Shown here: piece by piece, positions 7,834 through 16,601 of the stretch
How the letters are laid out: every line of letters starts with the position of its first letter
How positions within the stretch are numbered: position 1 is the first letter of the stretch
Origin: Acidobacteriota bacterium
GTDB taxonomy: Bacteria; Acidobacteriota; Terriglobia; Acidiferrales; UBA7541
Length of the DNA: 38,888 bases
Direction of reading: 5' to 3'
Assembly: GCA_003223295.1 (NCBI GenBank)
Contig: QHYM01000326.1
Coordinates: forward strand, 1-38,888
Program-made: the position numbers and the translations under genes
Notes under the pieces: generated by a model
Databases searched by the model: none
Told to the model about the DNA's origin: nothing
The model's input: only the letters and a program-made list of their open reading frames with translations

Positions 7834-9450
7834 ATGAACAAGGAAAAGATAATCGAGCGATGCGGAGCGACAATCGCCGCGGCAGTCGTGTGCGCATGCG
7901 TTGGACAAGCGCAGCAAGCGGGGGCTTCGCGAAAAGCGCCAACGGGACAATCGTGCTGTGGCCCGTCCCGGCAGAATACTTTTTCGAAAAGGCAGGCCGC
8001 AAAATTTGTGTTGCGCGCGGAAACTCTGCTTGGCGCGGGGCCTGCTGGGAAGGGCGAGTGGGGATTGCTGATCATGGACGCGGAAACCGGCGAGACCCTT
8101 TACGAGCAAAACGCCGACCGCTACTTCGTGCCGGCTTCCAACATGAAACTCTTCACCACGGCGCTCGCCCTGGCCAAACTCGGGCCGGACTACCGGTTCC
8201 ACACCACGCTGGAAACGCGCGCAAGCATTTCGAACGGCGTCTTAACCGGAAATCTGACGCTCGTGGGGCGTGGCGATCCTAATCTTTCAAACCGCAAATT
8301 CCCGTACAACCTGAAAGAAGAGTTCGACGGACCGCCCGAGAAAACGCTGACCGAGTTGGCGGATGCCATTGTCGCGAAAGGCGTGAAGGAAATTTCCGGA
8401 GACGTGATTGGCGACGACAGTTATTTCCCGCGGGAACGCTATCCGAGCGGCTGGGAAATTGACGATATGGTGTGGGAATACGGCGCGGCGATTTCCTCGA
8501 TCGTCGTCGACGACAACACGGTGACTTTGACGCTCACTCCGGGCGAGCAGCCGGGCAGCCCGGTGCAGGCGACCGAAAGTCCCTCGACGCCGGACTTCTT
8601 CGTTGAAAATGATGTCGTCACTTCGGCCCCGGAAGTTAAATCCGACTTAACCTTGAAGCGCGAGCCTGGCGCAAGTCTGGTAGTGGTGAAGGGTACGATG
8701 TCCGCGAAAGGGCCACCGCGAAAATTGGTTCTCGCAATTGAAGAGCCAGCGCAACATGCCGCCGCCGTGTTGAAGCGCTTGCTCGAGGAGCGCGGAGTGC
8801 GAGTCGATGGAATTGCTCGCGCGCATCACGAAGAGCCAAAGACGCAGGAAGATCCGACCGTTTTGGCCGAGCATGTTTCGGTTCCTTTGGGCGACGCCAT
8901 CAAACTCATCAACAAGATCAGCCAAAACCTCCATACGGAAATGCTGCTTCGGACCGTGGCCCGCCAGGGCGGAGTGTGGGCCACGCCGGACGACTTGATG
9001 AAAGTGCCGCAGGATTTCTATGCGTCAGTGGGAGTGTCGCCGGATGATGTGATTCAATCGGACGCCTCAGGATTGTCGCGGCACGATCTGGTGACGCCGC
9101 GCGCGGTTGTGTCCCTTTTGGCGTTTGCCCAAAAACAGCCCTGGTTTGAGACCTATTACAATTCGTTGCCTGTGGCTGGAGTGGACGGCACGCTCGAAGA
9201 TCGCATGAAGAATACTCCGGCAGCCGGGCACATTCACGCGAAGACCGGCTCGGTCGAGCACGTGCGCACGCTTTCCGGTTTTGCCGAAACTCCCGGCGGG
9301 CGGCGGCTGATCTTTTCTATCCTGAGCAACAATCAAGGCGGAAAGAATCATGAAGCCGCAGACGCCCTGACGGGGCTGTGCGTGGCGATGCTCGAAGAAT
9401 TCAACGCCGCGCCGCCGAAGCACGCCCCGGAACGCAAGCGCGCGCATTGA
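7834..9450 (+). CDS. dacB: D-alanyl-D-alanine carboxypeptidase/endopeptidase, PBP4 type
   Basis: The 538-residue exported serine peptidase (family S13) trims the terminal D-Ala of peptidoglycan peptides and cuts D-Ala-mDAP cross-links. All three active-site motifs are present: S102-N-M-K105 (PASNMKLFTTALAL), S363-Q-N365 and K470-T-G-S473. A large non-catalytic insert between the first and second motif (about residues 130-345) is characteristic of PBP4. Residues 1-27 form a signal peptide ending near GQAQQA. The segment DASGLSRHDL near residue 410 is the usual one before the KTG motif. The ATG at 7834 is the only start that keeps the signal peptide. It is 16 bases upstream of the LOG-family gene and may be cotranscribed with it. 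Confidence 0.92.
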   Translation: MNKEKIIERCGATIAAAVVCACVGQAQQAGASRKAPTGQSCCGPSRQNTFSKRQAAKFVLRAETLLGAGPAGKGEWGLLIMDAETGETLYEQNADRYFVPASNMKLFTTALALAKLGPDYRFHTTLETRASISNGVLTGNLTLVGRGDPNLSNRKFPYNLKEEFDGPPEKTLTELADAIVAKGVKEISGDVIGDDSYFPRERYPSGWEIDDMVWEYGAAISSIVVDDNTVTLTLTPGEQPGSPVQATESPSTPDFFVENDVVTSAPEVKSDLTLKREPGASLVVVKGTMSAKGPPRKLVLAIEEPAQHAAAVLKRLLEERGVRVDGIARAHHEEPKTQEDPTVLAEHVSVPLGDAIKLINKISQNLHTEMLLRTVARQGGVWATPDDLMKVPQDFYASVGVSPDDVIQSDASGLSRHDLVTPRAVVSLLAFAQKQPWFETYYNSLPVAGVDGTLEDRMKNTPAAGHIHAKTGSVEHVRTLSGFAETPGGRRLIFSILSNNQGGKNHEAADALTGLCVAMLEEFNAAPPKHAPERKRAH

Positions 9451-9466
9451 AATCGAGAAAAGCAAC

Positions 9467-10018
9467 ATGCCGCCTGAAGTCATCGTAACGGTTTTTGGAA
9501 GCTCGCGGCCGCGCGAAGGCAGCCTGGACTATGAAGAAGCACGCGTGCTCGGGCGAGCTTTGGCGAAGCACGGTTTTGCGGTTTGCAGTGGCGGCTATGC
9601 CGGCGTGATGGAGGCAGTTTCCCGCGGAGCGAAAGAAGCCGGCGGAAAAACTTATGGCGTGACCGCGGAGTTTTTCAAATCCGCGAAGCTGAATCGGTGG
9701 ATTGACGTCGAAGTCCGCAAGCAAACCTGGGAAGAACGATTGTTCGAATTGATCCGTATGGCGCACGGCTTTGTGGCGTGCAAGGGCGGCACGGGAACAC
9801 TTGTCGAGCTGGCGGTGGTTTGGGAGATGCTGAACAAATCCGTGATGCCCAGCAAACCATTTGCCGTGCTCGGAGAGTTCTGGCACCCGATTCTCGAACG
9901 CGTGAGGCAAGTGGAGTTAGGGCATCCCGGGCCCTGGGGCGAAGCGAACGGGCGGCTCGTCCATATTGCGGATTCGCCTGGAGAAGCGGCGCAGCACCTT
10001 CATAATAAGCTCAAATAG
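9467..10018 (+). CDS. LOG-family Rossmann-fold protein
   Basis: The 183-residue protein has the fold of the LOG / lysine-decarboxylase-like family. Members include cytokinin-activating phosphoribohydrolases and pyrimidine/purine 5'-monophosphate nucleosidases. The N-terminal VTVFGSSRP (about 7-15), CSGGYAGVMEAVSRGA (40-55) and the nucleotide loop K106-G-G-T-G-T-L-V-E114 are recognisable. The usual loop is PGGxGTxxE; here lysine replaces the proline, while the glycines, threonine and glutamate are kept. The length is normal for a compact LOG. Whether it is a nucleosidase cannot be read from sequence alone. It lies 9 bases upstream of mutS2. Confidence 0.82.
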   Translation: MPPEVIVTVFGSSRPREGSLDYEEARVLGRALAKHGFAVCSGGYAGVMEAVSRGAKEAGGKTYGVTAEFFKSAKLNRWIDVEVRKQTWEERLFELIRMAHGFVACKGGTGTLVELAVVWEMLNKSVMPSKPFAVLGEFWHPILERVRQVELGHPGPWGEANGRLVHIADSPGEAAQHLHNKLK

Positions 10019-10027
10019 AAATAAGAG

Positions 10028-12433
10028 ATGGCACGCACATCGCAAGAAATACTCGAGTTCGACAAGCTGCGCGAATTGCTGCGGCTGCGGACGACATGTG
10101 CGCCCGGGTGCCGCGCGGCGGATGCGCTCGAGCCGGGAACGAATCGCGTCGCGCTGGAATCCGTGTTTGCGCTCATCAGCGAAGCGCGGGAGTGGCTGCG
10201 TGCGGGGCACGAGTTGGGCTTCGGGGCGTTAGCCGACCCGCAAGGTTGGCTGGAACGGATGGAAGGCCCAGGTGCCGCGCTGGAGCCGGGCGAACTGCTC
10301 GATGCGGCGTCTCTGCTGGAAACCGCGGGTTGGCTCCGACGGCAATTTCGCAAGGAGGCCGCGAAATTCCCTTTGCTTGCCGGGCGCGCGGCGTCGATTG
10401 GCGATTTTCGCGATGTACAAGCGGCGATTCGCCGCTGCGTGTTGCCCGATGGCGAGATCAGCGATGACGCGTCGACAGCACTGCGGCGGATTCGCGCGAG
10501 CATTACGCAAACGCGGGAAGCCATCCAGAAAACGCTGAAGCAGATTCTGCGTGCCCGGAACGCGGAAGCCGGAGAAGACTACGTCACACTGCGGAACGAA
10601 CGATTCGTGATTCCTGTGCGGGCCGAAAACCGCCGCAGCGTGCATGGTGTCGTGCAAGGAGCCAGCGCCACAGGGCAAACGGTCTTCATGGAGCCGTTCG
10701 AAACCGTCGAAGCGAATAATCAACTGGTGCAATTTGCGGAAGATGAAGCCGCAGAAATCGCGCGCATTCTGCGCGAGCTTACGGAGAGACTGCAGGTGAT
10801 TCGCGGGCCGCTGCAAGCAGCAGCGGCAACGATCGCAGAATTGGACAGCGTTTTTGCTCGAGCACGATTTGCACGCGATTTTGACGCGGCCACGCCGGAA
10901 TTTTCCAATGCCGATGAATTGCAGCTGGTGGATGCGCGTCATCCCGTTCTGGAAGACAAGCTAAAGAAGGAAAACCGCGCAATCGTTCCGATGACGCTTG
11001 CGCTCGGCGGAGACGAGCGCGTGCTGGTGATCAGCGGACCAAACACCGGCGGCAAAACCGTGGCGTTAAAAACTGTGGGAATGGCCGCGCTGGCAGCGCA
11101 AGCGGGGATTCCTGTTGCGGCGCAACGCGCGGTTTTGCCGTTCTTCGACCGCGTGCTGGTGGATATCGGTGACGAACAATCGATTGCAGCGGACCTTTCC
11201 ACGTTTTCCGCGCACATGCTGAATTTGAAAAGCATGCTCGAAGCGGCGACGCCGCAATCGCTTGTGCTGGTCGACGAAGTGGGAACCGGGACGGCGCCCG
11301 AAGAAGGCGCGGCGCTGGCCGTCGCGTTGCTCGATGAATTTCGCGCCAAGAACTGCTTTGTGTTAGCCACCACGCATCACGACCGGCTGAAGACTTACGC
11401 TTCGACAGCGCCGGGCGTGGTGAACGCCGCAGTCGAATTTGACGATGTGAACCTCCAGCCAACCTATCGTTTGATGGTGGGCGTGCCGGGCGGTTCCAGC
11501 GGTATTGCCATCGCGCAGCGGCTGGGAATCGCCAAGGGAATCATCGAACGCGCGCGCGTGTTGTTGACTCCAGAATCGCGCGAAGCCGCCGACCTCATCG
11601 CCTATTTGCATCGCAGCCGCGATGAACTGGACCGCATGCAACAGCAAATGACCGCCGAGCGGCATGCGCTCGAAGAGGAACGAAAGAAACTGCGCACGGA
11701 ATGGGTGGAACGACAGCACAAGCGCATCCAGGAGCTGGAAGCGCAATTCGCGGAGATGCAGAAGCGCTTTGATGAAAACGTCGCGCACGTGGTCGAGGCA
11801 GTGAAAGAGCGCGAACTCCGCGCGCAATTGGAAAAGACGGCGCGGCGCAAAATGCAGGACGCTCGCGGGGAAGCGCGCGAAGAGTTGAATACCGCCGTGG
11901 TGCAGACGATTTCAGATTCACAGGCCGATCTGGGCGTTCATTCTGTGTCGTTAGAGGTTGTGAGCGCGGATCGTCTGCAGGCAGGCGCGAAAATTCGTGT
12001 GCGCGGATTCAGCAAGCCGGTGATTTTTCGCCGGCTGGATGGATCCTCAGCAGAAATTGAAGCCGGGCCCTTGCGCATGAAAGTAGCGCTAGATGAAATT
12101 ACAGGCATCGAGGCGGTGGGAGCACAAGGCCTTGGCAAACCGAGCGCTCCGAGCGTCAGGGTCCATTCGCAGTCCGGTGAATCTCTCGCCCCGGACGAAA
12201 TCAATGTGATCGGAATGACCGTGGAGCAAGCCAGCGAACGTGTGGACAAATTTCTCGACGAAGCCGCCCTGGCGAACAAGCCGCGCGTGCGTATCATTCA
12301 CGGCCATGGCACGGGAGCGCTTCGCAAGGGCATTGGTGAGTTTTTGGATGCGCATCCCCTGGTCGAAAAACATACCTTCGAATCAGAAGAACACGGAGGG
12401 AAAGCCATCACCGTTGTTGAGCTGCAAAAGTAA
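10028..12433 (+). CDS. mutS2: MutS2 ATPase with C-terminal Smr domain
   Basis: The 801-residue protein belongs to the MutS2 family, which acts on branched DNA to limit recombination and, in some bacteria, splits collided ribosomes (RqcU). It has the MutS-type core and clamp helices, then the ATPase with Walker A GPNTGGKT (337-344), Walker B LVLVDEVGTGT (412-422) and the STFSAHM segment (391-397). A long charged coiled coil follows (about 520-620). The C-terminal Smr domain (724-801) keeps HGHGTGALRKG (758-768). The LDxRG motif that normally opens the Smr domain is replaced by INVIG (725-729), so nuclease activity may be altered. The length is normal and there are no mismatch-binding MutS domains, which excludes MutS1. 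It follows the LOG gene by 9 bases. Confidence 0.95.
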   Translation: MARTSQEILEFDKLRELLRLRTTCAPGCRAADALEPGTNRVALESVFALISEAREWLRAGHELGFGALADPQGWLERMEGPGAALEPGELLDAASLLETAGWLRRQFRKEAAKFPLLAGRAASIGDFRDVQAAIRRCVLPDGEISDDASTALRRIRASITQTREAIQKTLKQILRARNAEAGEDYVTLRNERFVIPVRAENRRSVHGVVQGASATGQTVFMEPFETVEANNQLVQFAEDEAAEIARILRELTERLQVIRGPLQAAAATIAELDSVFARARFARDFDAATPEFSNADELQLVDARHPVLEDKLKKENRAIVPMTLALGGDERVLVISGPNTGGKTVALKTVGMAALAAQAGIPVAAQRAVLPFFDRVLVDIGDEQSIAADLSTFSAHMLNLKSMLEAATPQSLVLVDEVGTGTAPEEGAALAVALLDEFRAKNCFVLATTHHDRLKTYASTAPGVVNAAVEFDDVNLQPTYRLMVGVPGGSSGIAIAQRLGIAKGIIERARVLLTPESREAADLIAYLHRSRDELDRMQQQMTAERHALEEERKKLRTEWVERQHKRIQELEAQFAEMQKRFDENVAHVVEAVKERELRAQLEKTARRKMQDARGEAREELNTAVVQTISDSQADLGVHSVSLEVVSADRLQAGAKIRVRGFSKPVIFRRLDGSSAEIEAGPLRMKVALDEITGIEAVGAQGLGKPSAPSVRVHSQSGESLAPDEINVIGMTVEQASERVDKFLDEAALANKPRVRIIHGHGTGALRKGIGEFLDAHPLVEKHTFESEEHGGKAITVVELQK

Positions 12434-12520
12434 GAATCCGAAATTGGAAAATAGAAATTGAAAATTGAAAATGGGAAGACATTAAGTACGTGTTGCACAA
12501 GAGATGGAAACACAAGGCTT

Positions 12521-12529
12521 TGTTATACT
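12521..12529 (+). promoter_or_regulatory. Extended -10 promoter of the amidohydrolase gene
   Basis: TG (12521-12522), one base and TATACT (12524-12529) form an extended -10 element. A start near 12536 would give a leader of about 33 bases, including the GAGGTGG site before ATG 12569. It sits behind an A-rich spacer (12434-12480) with repeated AATTGAAAA-like units. Confidence 0.45.
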
Positions 12530-12568
12530 CCCCGCGTTCGCTTTGACAATTCGCAACGAGGTGGCTTG

Positions 12569-13927
12569 ATGAGAATTCCGGAAAATACGGCGGCCCCACG
12601 GAGATACACGCAGAGAACCTGTAGATGGCAAGTGTCGGTCGTTTTGTTGTTTGTCGTGCAGTTGGGGTTTACCGGGCCAGCACACGCGCAAGCGCCCGCC
12701 GCAAAGCGGACCATTATTCGCCCAGGTCGCGTGCTTGATGTGCGCAGCGGCGAGTTGCGATCCAATCAAGCCATTCTCATCGAAGCCGAGAAGATCGTGC
12801 AGATCGGGGCCGCCAGCGAAGTGAAGGCGGCCACGGGCGACACGACCATCGATTTGCCGGAAGCGACGCTGTTGCCTGGCTTGATCGATGCGCATACGCA
12901 TTTGACTTTCGATCTGAATTCCCTCGGCTACCAGGGGCTAGGAATTTCGACGGCGCGCGAAGCCTTGCACGGAACGAGGAACGCGCGGCGAACATTGGAA
13001 GCGGGTTTCACTACGGTGCGGAACCTTGGCGCTTTTGATTATTCGGACATTGCGTTGCGCGACGCCATCAATGACGGCGACGTCATCGGACCGCGCATCG
13101 TTGCGTCCGGTCCCGCGCTCGGCATCACTGGAGGCCACTGCGACGAGAATCTGTTGCCTCCCGCATTTCATTTCCAAGGGGGCGGGGTTGCCGACGGCAT
13201 TGAGGCTGTGCAACACAAAGTGCGCGAAGTTATCAAATACGGTGCGGACGTGATCAAGATTTGCGCCACTGGCGGCGTGCTTTCCAAAGGTGACGACCCG
13301 AACGCTTCGCAATATACGCTCGAAGAAATGAAAGCCATTGTCGCCGATGCGCACAGGCTGGGACGTAAGGTCGCGGCGCACGCGCATGGTGCGGAAGGCG
13401 TGCGTTGGGCGTCCGAGGCGGGCGTGGACTCCATCGAGCACGGCCACTTGATGGATGACGCGGCCATCGCCACCCTGAAGAAAAATGGAACTTACCTTGT
13501 GCCCACGCTGTTTCTGACGGAGTACATGCAACAGAACCTAGAGAGAAGCGATGTGCCGGAATTTTCCAAACAGAAGATGCGCATGGTTGCCGCGGCTGCG
13601 CAGCAAAACGCAAAGAAGGCGTTTGCCGCTGGAGTGAAGGTGGCCTTCGGCACGGACGCCGCCGTTTATCCGCACGGTCTAAACGCAGGCGAATTTCACG
13701 TTTACGTAAAATTGGGGATGCCCCCTCTCGTTGCCATTCAGACCGCAACGATCAATGCGTCGGATTTGCTTGGCTGGACGAAACAAGCCGGGACGCTGGA
13801 GCCCGGCAAGTTTGCCGACATGATCGCCGTCGATGGCGACCCCACGAAAGACGTCACGACGCTCGAACACGTGAAGTTCGTCATGAAGGGCGGTGCTGTG
13901 TACAAAAATGATTACGCCAAGCGGTGA
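12569..13927 (+). CDS. Secreted metal-dependent amidohydrolase (imidazolonepropionase-like)
   Basis: The 452-residue product is an amidohydrolase-superfamily enzyme of the imidazolonepropionase/prolidase-like group with a signal peptide (hydrophobic residues 21-38, cleavage near AHAQ). The first metal motif is H109-T-H111 (LPGLIDAHTHL). A lysine in ADVIKICATGG is suitable as the bridging carboxylated residue. Histidines follow in KVAAHAHG and DSIEHGHL, and the last metal aspartate is in VAFGTDAAVYPHG. Members often cleave Xaa-Pro or other N-acyl amino acid substrates outside the cytoplasm; the substrate here is not known. The start at 12569 is chosen for its GAGGTGG site and intact signal peptide. 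The frame extends upstream to 12458 but without a ribosome-binding site. dnaG starts 19 bases downstream. Confidence 0.87.
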   Translation: MRIPENTAAPRRYTQRTCRWQVSVVLLFVVQLGFTGPAHAQAPAAKRTIIRPGRVLDVRSGELRSNQAILIEAEKIVQIGAASEVKAATGDTTIDLPEATLLPGLIDAHTHLTFDLNSLGYQGLGISTAREALHGTRNARRTLEAGFTTVRNLGAFDYSDIALRDAINDGDVIGPRIVASGPALGITGGHCDENLLPPAFHFQGGGVADGIEAVQHKVREVIKYGADVIKICATGGVLSKGDDPNASQYTLEEMKAIVADAHRLGRKVAAHAHGAEGVRWASEAGVDSIEHGHLMDDAAIATLKKNGTYLVPTLFLTEYMQQNLERSDVPEFSKQKMRMVAAAAQQNAKKAFAAGVKVAFGTDAAVYPHGLNAGEFHVYVKLGMPPLVAIQTATINASDLLGWTKQAGTLEPGKFADMIAVDGDPTKDVTTLEHVKFVMKGGAVYKNDYAKR

Positions 13928-13946
13928 TGAGCGATAGAAGAATGAA

Positions 13947-15710
13947 ATGGCGGAAGCGGGATCCATTGCGGATAAAGTGAAACAGCAGGCGGACATTGTC
14001 CGCGTGGTGGGCGAGTACGTCCGCCTCAAAAAAACCGGCAAGGATTTCAGCGGCCTTTGCCCGTTTCACCAGGAAAAGACTCCGTCGTTCACGGTTTCAC
14101 CGATCAAGCAGATTTTTTATTGCTTTGGGTGCGGCAAGGGCGGCGATGTCTACAACTTCGTGATGGACATGGAAAAGTGCGAGTTTCCGGAGGCCGTGAA
14201 GCTCGTCGCGGAGAAATGCGGGATTTCCATTCCGCGGCCCAAGGAGCGCTCGCCAGGAGAGCGCAAAGAAAATCAGCAGCGCGCCACGCTCGTGGAAATG
14301 CATCGCGAAGCGCAGACCTTCTTCGTCAAGCAACTGGAAGGAACCTTGGAAGGAAAAGCGGCGTGCGCGTATCTCGAAGACCGCGGCATGGATAAGGATG
14401 CCATCTCGCGATTTGGAATCGGGTATGCGCCGAGCGGCGGCGACACCCTGCTGCGGCATTTGAAAGCAAAGTATCCCGAAAAGCTGCTCGTGGACTCGGG
14501 ACTCATTTCGCGCGATCAAGGCGGGAAGCTCTTTGATCGCTTTCGACGCCGCATCACGTTTCCCATTGCGAACGAATCAGGAAAGATCGTGGCCTTCGGC
14601 TGCCGCGCGCTGGGTGACGACCAGCCCAAGTATTTGAATTCGCCCGAATCGCCGATCTACTCAAAAAGCAACGTACTCTACCACCTGGACCGCGCGAAAG
14701 AAGGCATCCGGCGGCAGGACTTCGTCATTCTCGTCGAAGGCTATATGGACGCCATTGCCGTGGCGCGCGCGGGGATCAGCAACGTGGTGGCAAGCTGCGG
14801 AACGAGCCTCGCCGAGCAGCAAATCAAGCTGCTCGGCCGTTTCACCAAGCGCGTGGTGGTGAACTACGACCCCGATGCGGCAGGACAGTCGGCCACCGAG
14901 CGCTCGTTGTCCCTTCTGCTGGAGCAGGATTTCGAAGTGCGCGTTCTCGCGCTTCCACCCGTGGGCGATAAGAAGGCTGACCCCGATCTTTACATCCGCG
15001 AAAAGGGCGCGGAGGAATATCAAAGACGCTTGAAAGAAGCCCCTTCCTATGTCGACTATTTGATTGCGCGCGCAGGCCAGATGGATTTGAGCACCGGCGA
15101 AGGCAAGAGCCGCGCGGTGAATTTCCTGCTTCCTTACGTACAGAAAATTCCCAATCGCATTTTGCGTTCCGAATGGGCGACGCGTATCGCGCAGCAACTC
15201 CGCCTGGAGGAGCCGGTGCTGCGGGCGGCCCTGAGCAAGGCGGCTTCGGAGCGCCGCAGCGAGCTGAAGCTCCAACCAGAGCTCGTTGGGAGAGCGGCCA
15301 AGCCCGTCGAGCGGCGGCTGATCCGCATGCTCGCGGAGGCGGAAGGATTCCGCCAAGAGCTTGCGCAGCGCCTGCAGAACGCGCGGCTCTACCACGGGCT
15401 GGAGACGGAAAAGATTTTTGCCGCGCTGGTGATCGCCAGCCTTGCCGGCCAGCCGGTGCAAGCCACGGAAGTGGCGGCCGTACTGGAGGAGCGCGACCGA
15501 CGGCTGCTTTTTGAAATTTTGTTTGAAGAGGACAGTGAACCGACCTGGGAAGAGGCGCTAAGCTGCGTCGAGACGCTCGAGCAGCGTCAGGCGGAACAGG
15601 AACTCGCGGAAGTGCAGCGCAGCATCGAAGCCAACCCTGCTGGCCAGGGATTGCGCGAATTACTCACGCGTAAGCAAGTGCTCATGCGCCGCCTGGCCGC
15701 CTCGCGGTAG
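13947..15710 (+). CDS. dnaG: DNA primase
   Basis: The 587-residue primase makes RNA primers for replication. The zinc-binding domain has C38-x2-H41-x17-C59-x2-C62 (CPFHQEKTPSF, then FYCFGCGKGGD). The catalytic core follows, with the Toprim motif around E264 (VEGYMDAIAVARAG) and the metal-binding D308-P-D310 (NYDPDAAGQSA). The C-terminal ~150 residues are helical, as expected for the helicase-interacting domain. The length is typical. The ATG at 13947 is 19 bases downstream of the amidohydrolase stop, so it may depend on that gene's promoter. The usual partner rpoD lies 1.3 kb further on, separated by an opposite-strand gene. Confidence 0.97.
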   Translation: MAEAGSIADKVKQQADIVRVVGEYVRLKKTGKDFSGLCPFHQEKTPSFTVSPIKQIFYCFGCGKGGDVYNFVMDMEKCEFPEAVKLVAEKCGISIPRPKERSPGERKENQQRATLVEMHREAQTFFVKQLEGTLEGKAACAYLEDRGMDKDAISRFGIGYAPSGGDTLLRHLKAKYPEKLLVDSGLISRDQGGKLFDRFRRRITFPIANESGKIVAFGCRALGDDQPKYLNSPESPIYSKSNVLYHLDRAKEGIRRQDFVILVEGYMDAIAVARAGISNVVASCGTSLAEQQIKLLGRFTKRVVVNYDPDAAGQSATERSLSLLLEQDFEVRVLALPPVGDKKADPDLYIREKGAEEYQRRLKEAPSYVDYLIARAGQMDLSTGEGKSRAVNFLLPYVQKIPNRILRSEWATRIAQQLRLEEPVLRAALSKAASERRSELKLQPELVGRAAKPVERRLIRMLAEAEGFRQELAQRLQNARLYHGLETEKIFAALVIASLAGQPVQATEVAAVLEERDRRLLFEILFEEDSEPTWEEALSCVETLEQRQAEQELAEVQRSIEANPAGQGLRELLTRKQVLMRRLAASR

Positions 15711-15800
15711 TCTTAGCGCTCCCCGGGACTGCCGTTGGGAGAATTATCTATGGGGCGTATACGCTACCCCCGGTACTGTTGGATCGTTATCAAAACAAAG

Positions 15801-15882
15801 GACTTGCAAATTGAGCAATTCGTAAGTCTATGAAAAAAAAGGGGCGCGAAAATGTGTAGCAAATTTGAGGCAATTCGCAAGT
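15801..15882. repeat. Two copies of a palindromic intergenic repeat
   Basis: Copy 1 (15801-15828) is an imperfect inverted repeat: arms GACTTGCAAATTG and CAATTCGTAAGTC match at 11 of 13 positions around a 2-base centre. Copy 2 (15859-15882) repeats bases 15806-15827 with two inserted bases and a T-to-C change. Such pairs suggest a dispersed REP-like element. Copies elsewhere in the genome cannot be checked from this window. Confidence 0.5.
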
Positions 15883-15924
15883 GATTGATTCCAAGTGGGA
15901 CCCATCCCTTTTCCTAACCCTGAA

Positions 15925-15951
15925 AAAGAAAAAGGCGGCAGGGACTGCCGC
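15925..15951 (-). terminator. Intrinsic terminator of the membrane hydrolase gene
   Basis: GCGGCAG (15935-15941) and CTGCCGC (15945-15951) form a perfect 7-base stem with a 3-base loop. On the minus strand it is followed by CTTTTTCTTTTTC (complement of about 15922-15934). It lies about 110 bases past the stop of the minus-strand gene ending at 16059. Confidence 0.65.
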
Positions 15952-16058
15952 ACTCTCCAACCCATAATACTTCCTAGTGAATATACTATCAGAGAAATAA
16001 GAATTGCCAAGGACGGAATTTGAAGTAAACAGGGCGATTTGGCAAACCGCTGGAAGAA

Positions 16059-16601
16059 TCAGACATCCGACGTGGGGCGTTGCCTCAACAACCAAACCAA
16101 ACCCGCCAATAGCGTCGAGGGAAGCCAGATCCAGAGAAGCTCACTCTGCAGGACTGTCCAGCCACGCTCCGTAAAGAATCTTCCGACGCCGATGGGTGAC
16201 ACTCGTATCGGCCTCCACGGCAAAAAGTAGCGGTCATTGCTAAACGGCGAAAAGAACGCAACGCCGAGGCCTCCGTCTGTCATAGCGTCCAGCAAACCAT
16301 GGCTCGCCGTGACCAGAAAGAGGTAGCCCCAAATCCAGAGGAGGCCTGTACCGGGCAGGCACCGAAAAGCCAGGATCGAGACCGAAGCAGCCAAGAGCGC
16401 GGCGAAGAGAAGGGAGTGGGTAAATCCCCGGTGTCCCCAGAAATCGCCGTAATGAATGCCCAAGCGAAACCCAAGGACATCGAGGTCGGGTACAACCGAA
16501 CAGAGGGCTCCCGCGACCCATACCCGTTTAGAGATGCCGGGGCGATGAAAGCAGGCTCCGATGCCCAGGGCAGCTACCGCATGTGAAAACGAGGACGCCA
16601 C
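16059..16601 (-). CDS. DUF457/YdjM-like membrane-bound metal-dependent hydrolase
   Basis: The 180-residue protein matches the LexA-binding inner-membrane hydrolase (YdjM, DUF457) family by its short histidine motifs. These are FSHAVAALGIG at the N-terminus, VVPDLDVLGFRLG, HRGFTHSLLFA (about residues 57-67) and SHGLLDAMTDGGLG (about 100-113), followed by RYFLPWRPIRVSPIG. Four to five hydrophobic helices are visible, so it is an inner-membrane protein. The substrate and cellular role are not established. The start is GTG at 16601, with CCTCCT on the plus strand (16608-16613) giving AGGAGG on the coding strand 6 bases upstream. It stands alone between dnaG and rpoD, on the opposite strand to both, with its own terminator. 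Confidence 0.85.
   Translation of the reverse strand: MASSFSHAVAALGIGACFHRPGISKRVWVAGALCSVVPDLDVLGFRLGIHYGDFWGHRGFTHSLLFAALLAASVSILAFRCLPGTGLLWIWGYLFLVTASHGLLDAMTDGGLGVAFFSPFSNDRYFLPWRPIRVSPIGVGRFFTERGWTVLQSELLWIWLPSTLLAGLVWLLRQRPTSDV

Larger units (their letters stand above)
15711..16058. other. AT-richer spacer between dnaG and the opposite-strand hydrolase gene
   Basis: No convincing gene is seen in these 348 bases. They contain a perfect 10-base palindrome GCGTATACGC (15755-15764), two related 22-24 base repeats (15801-15882) and a terminator for the minus-strand gene. Base composition from about 15780 is visibly more AT-rich than the coding DNA around it. Confidence 0.5.
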
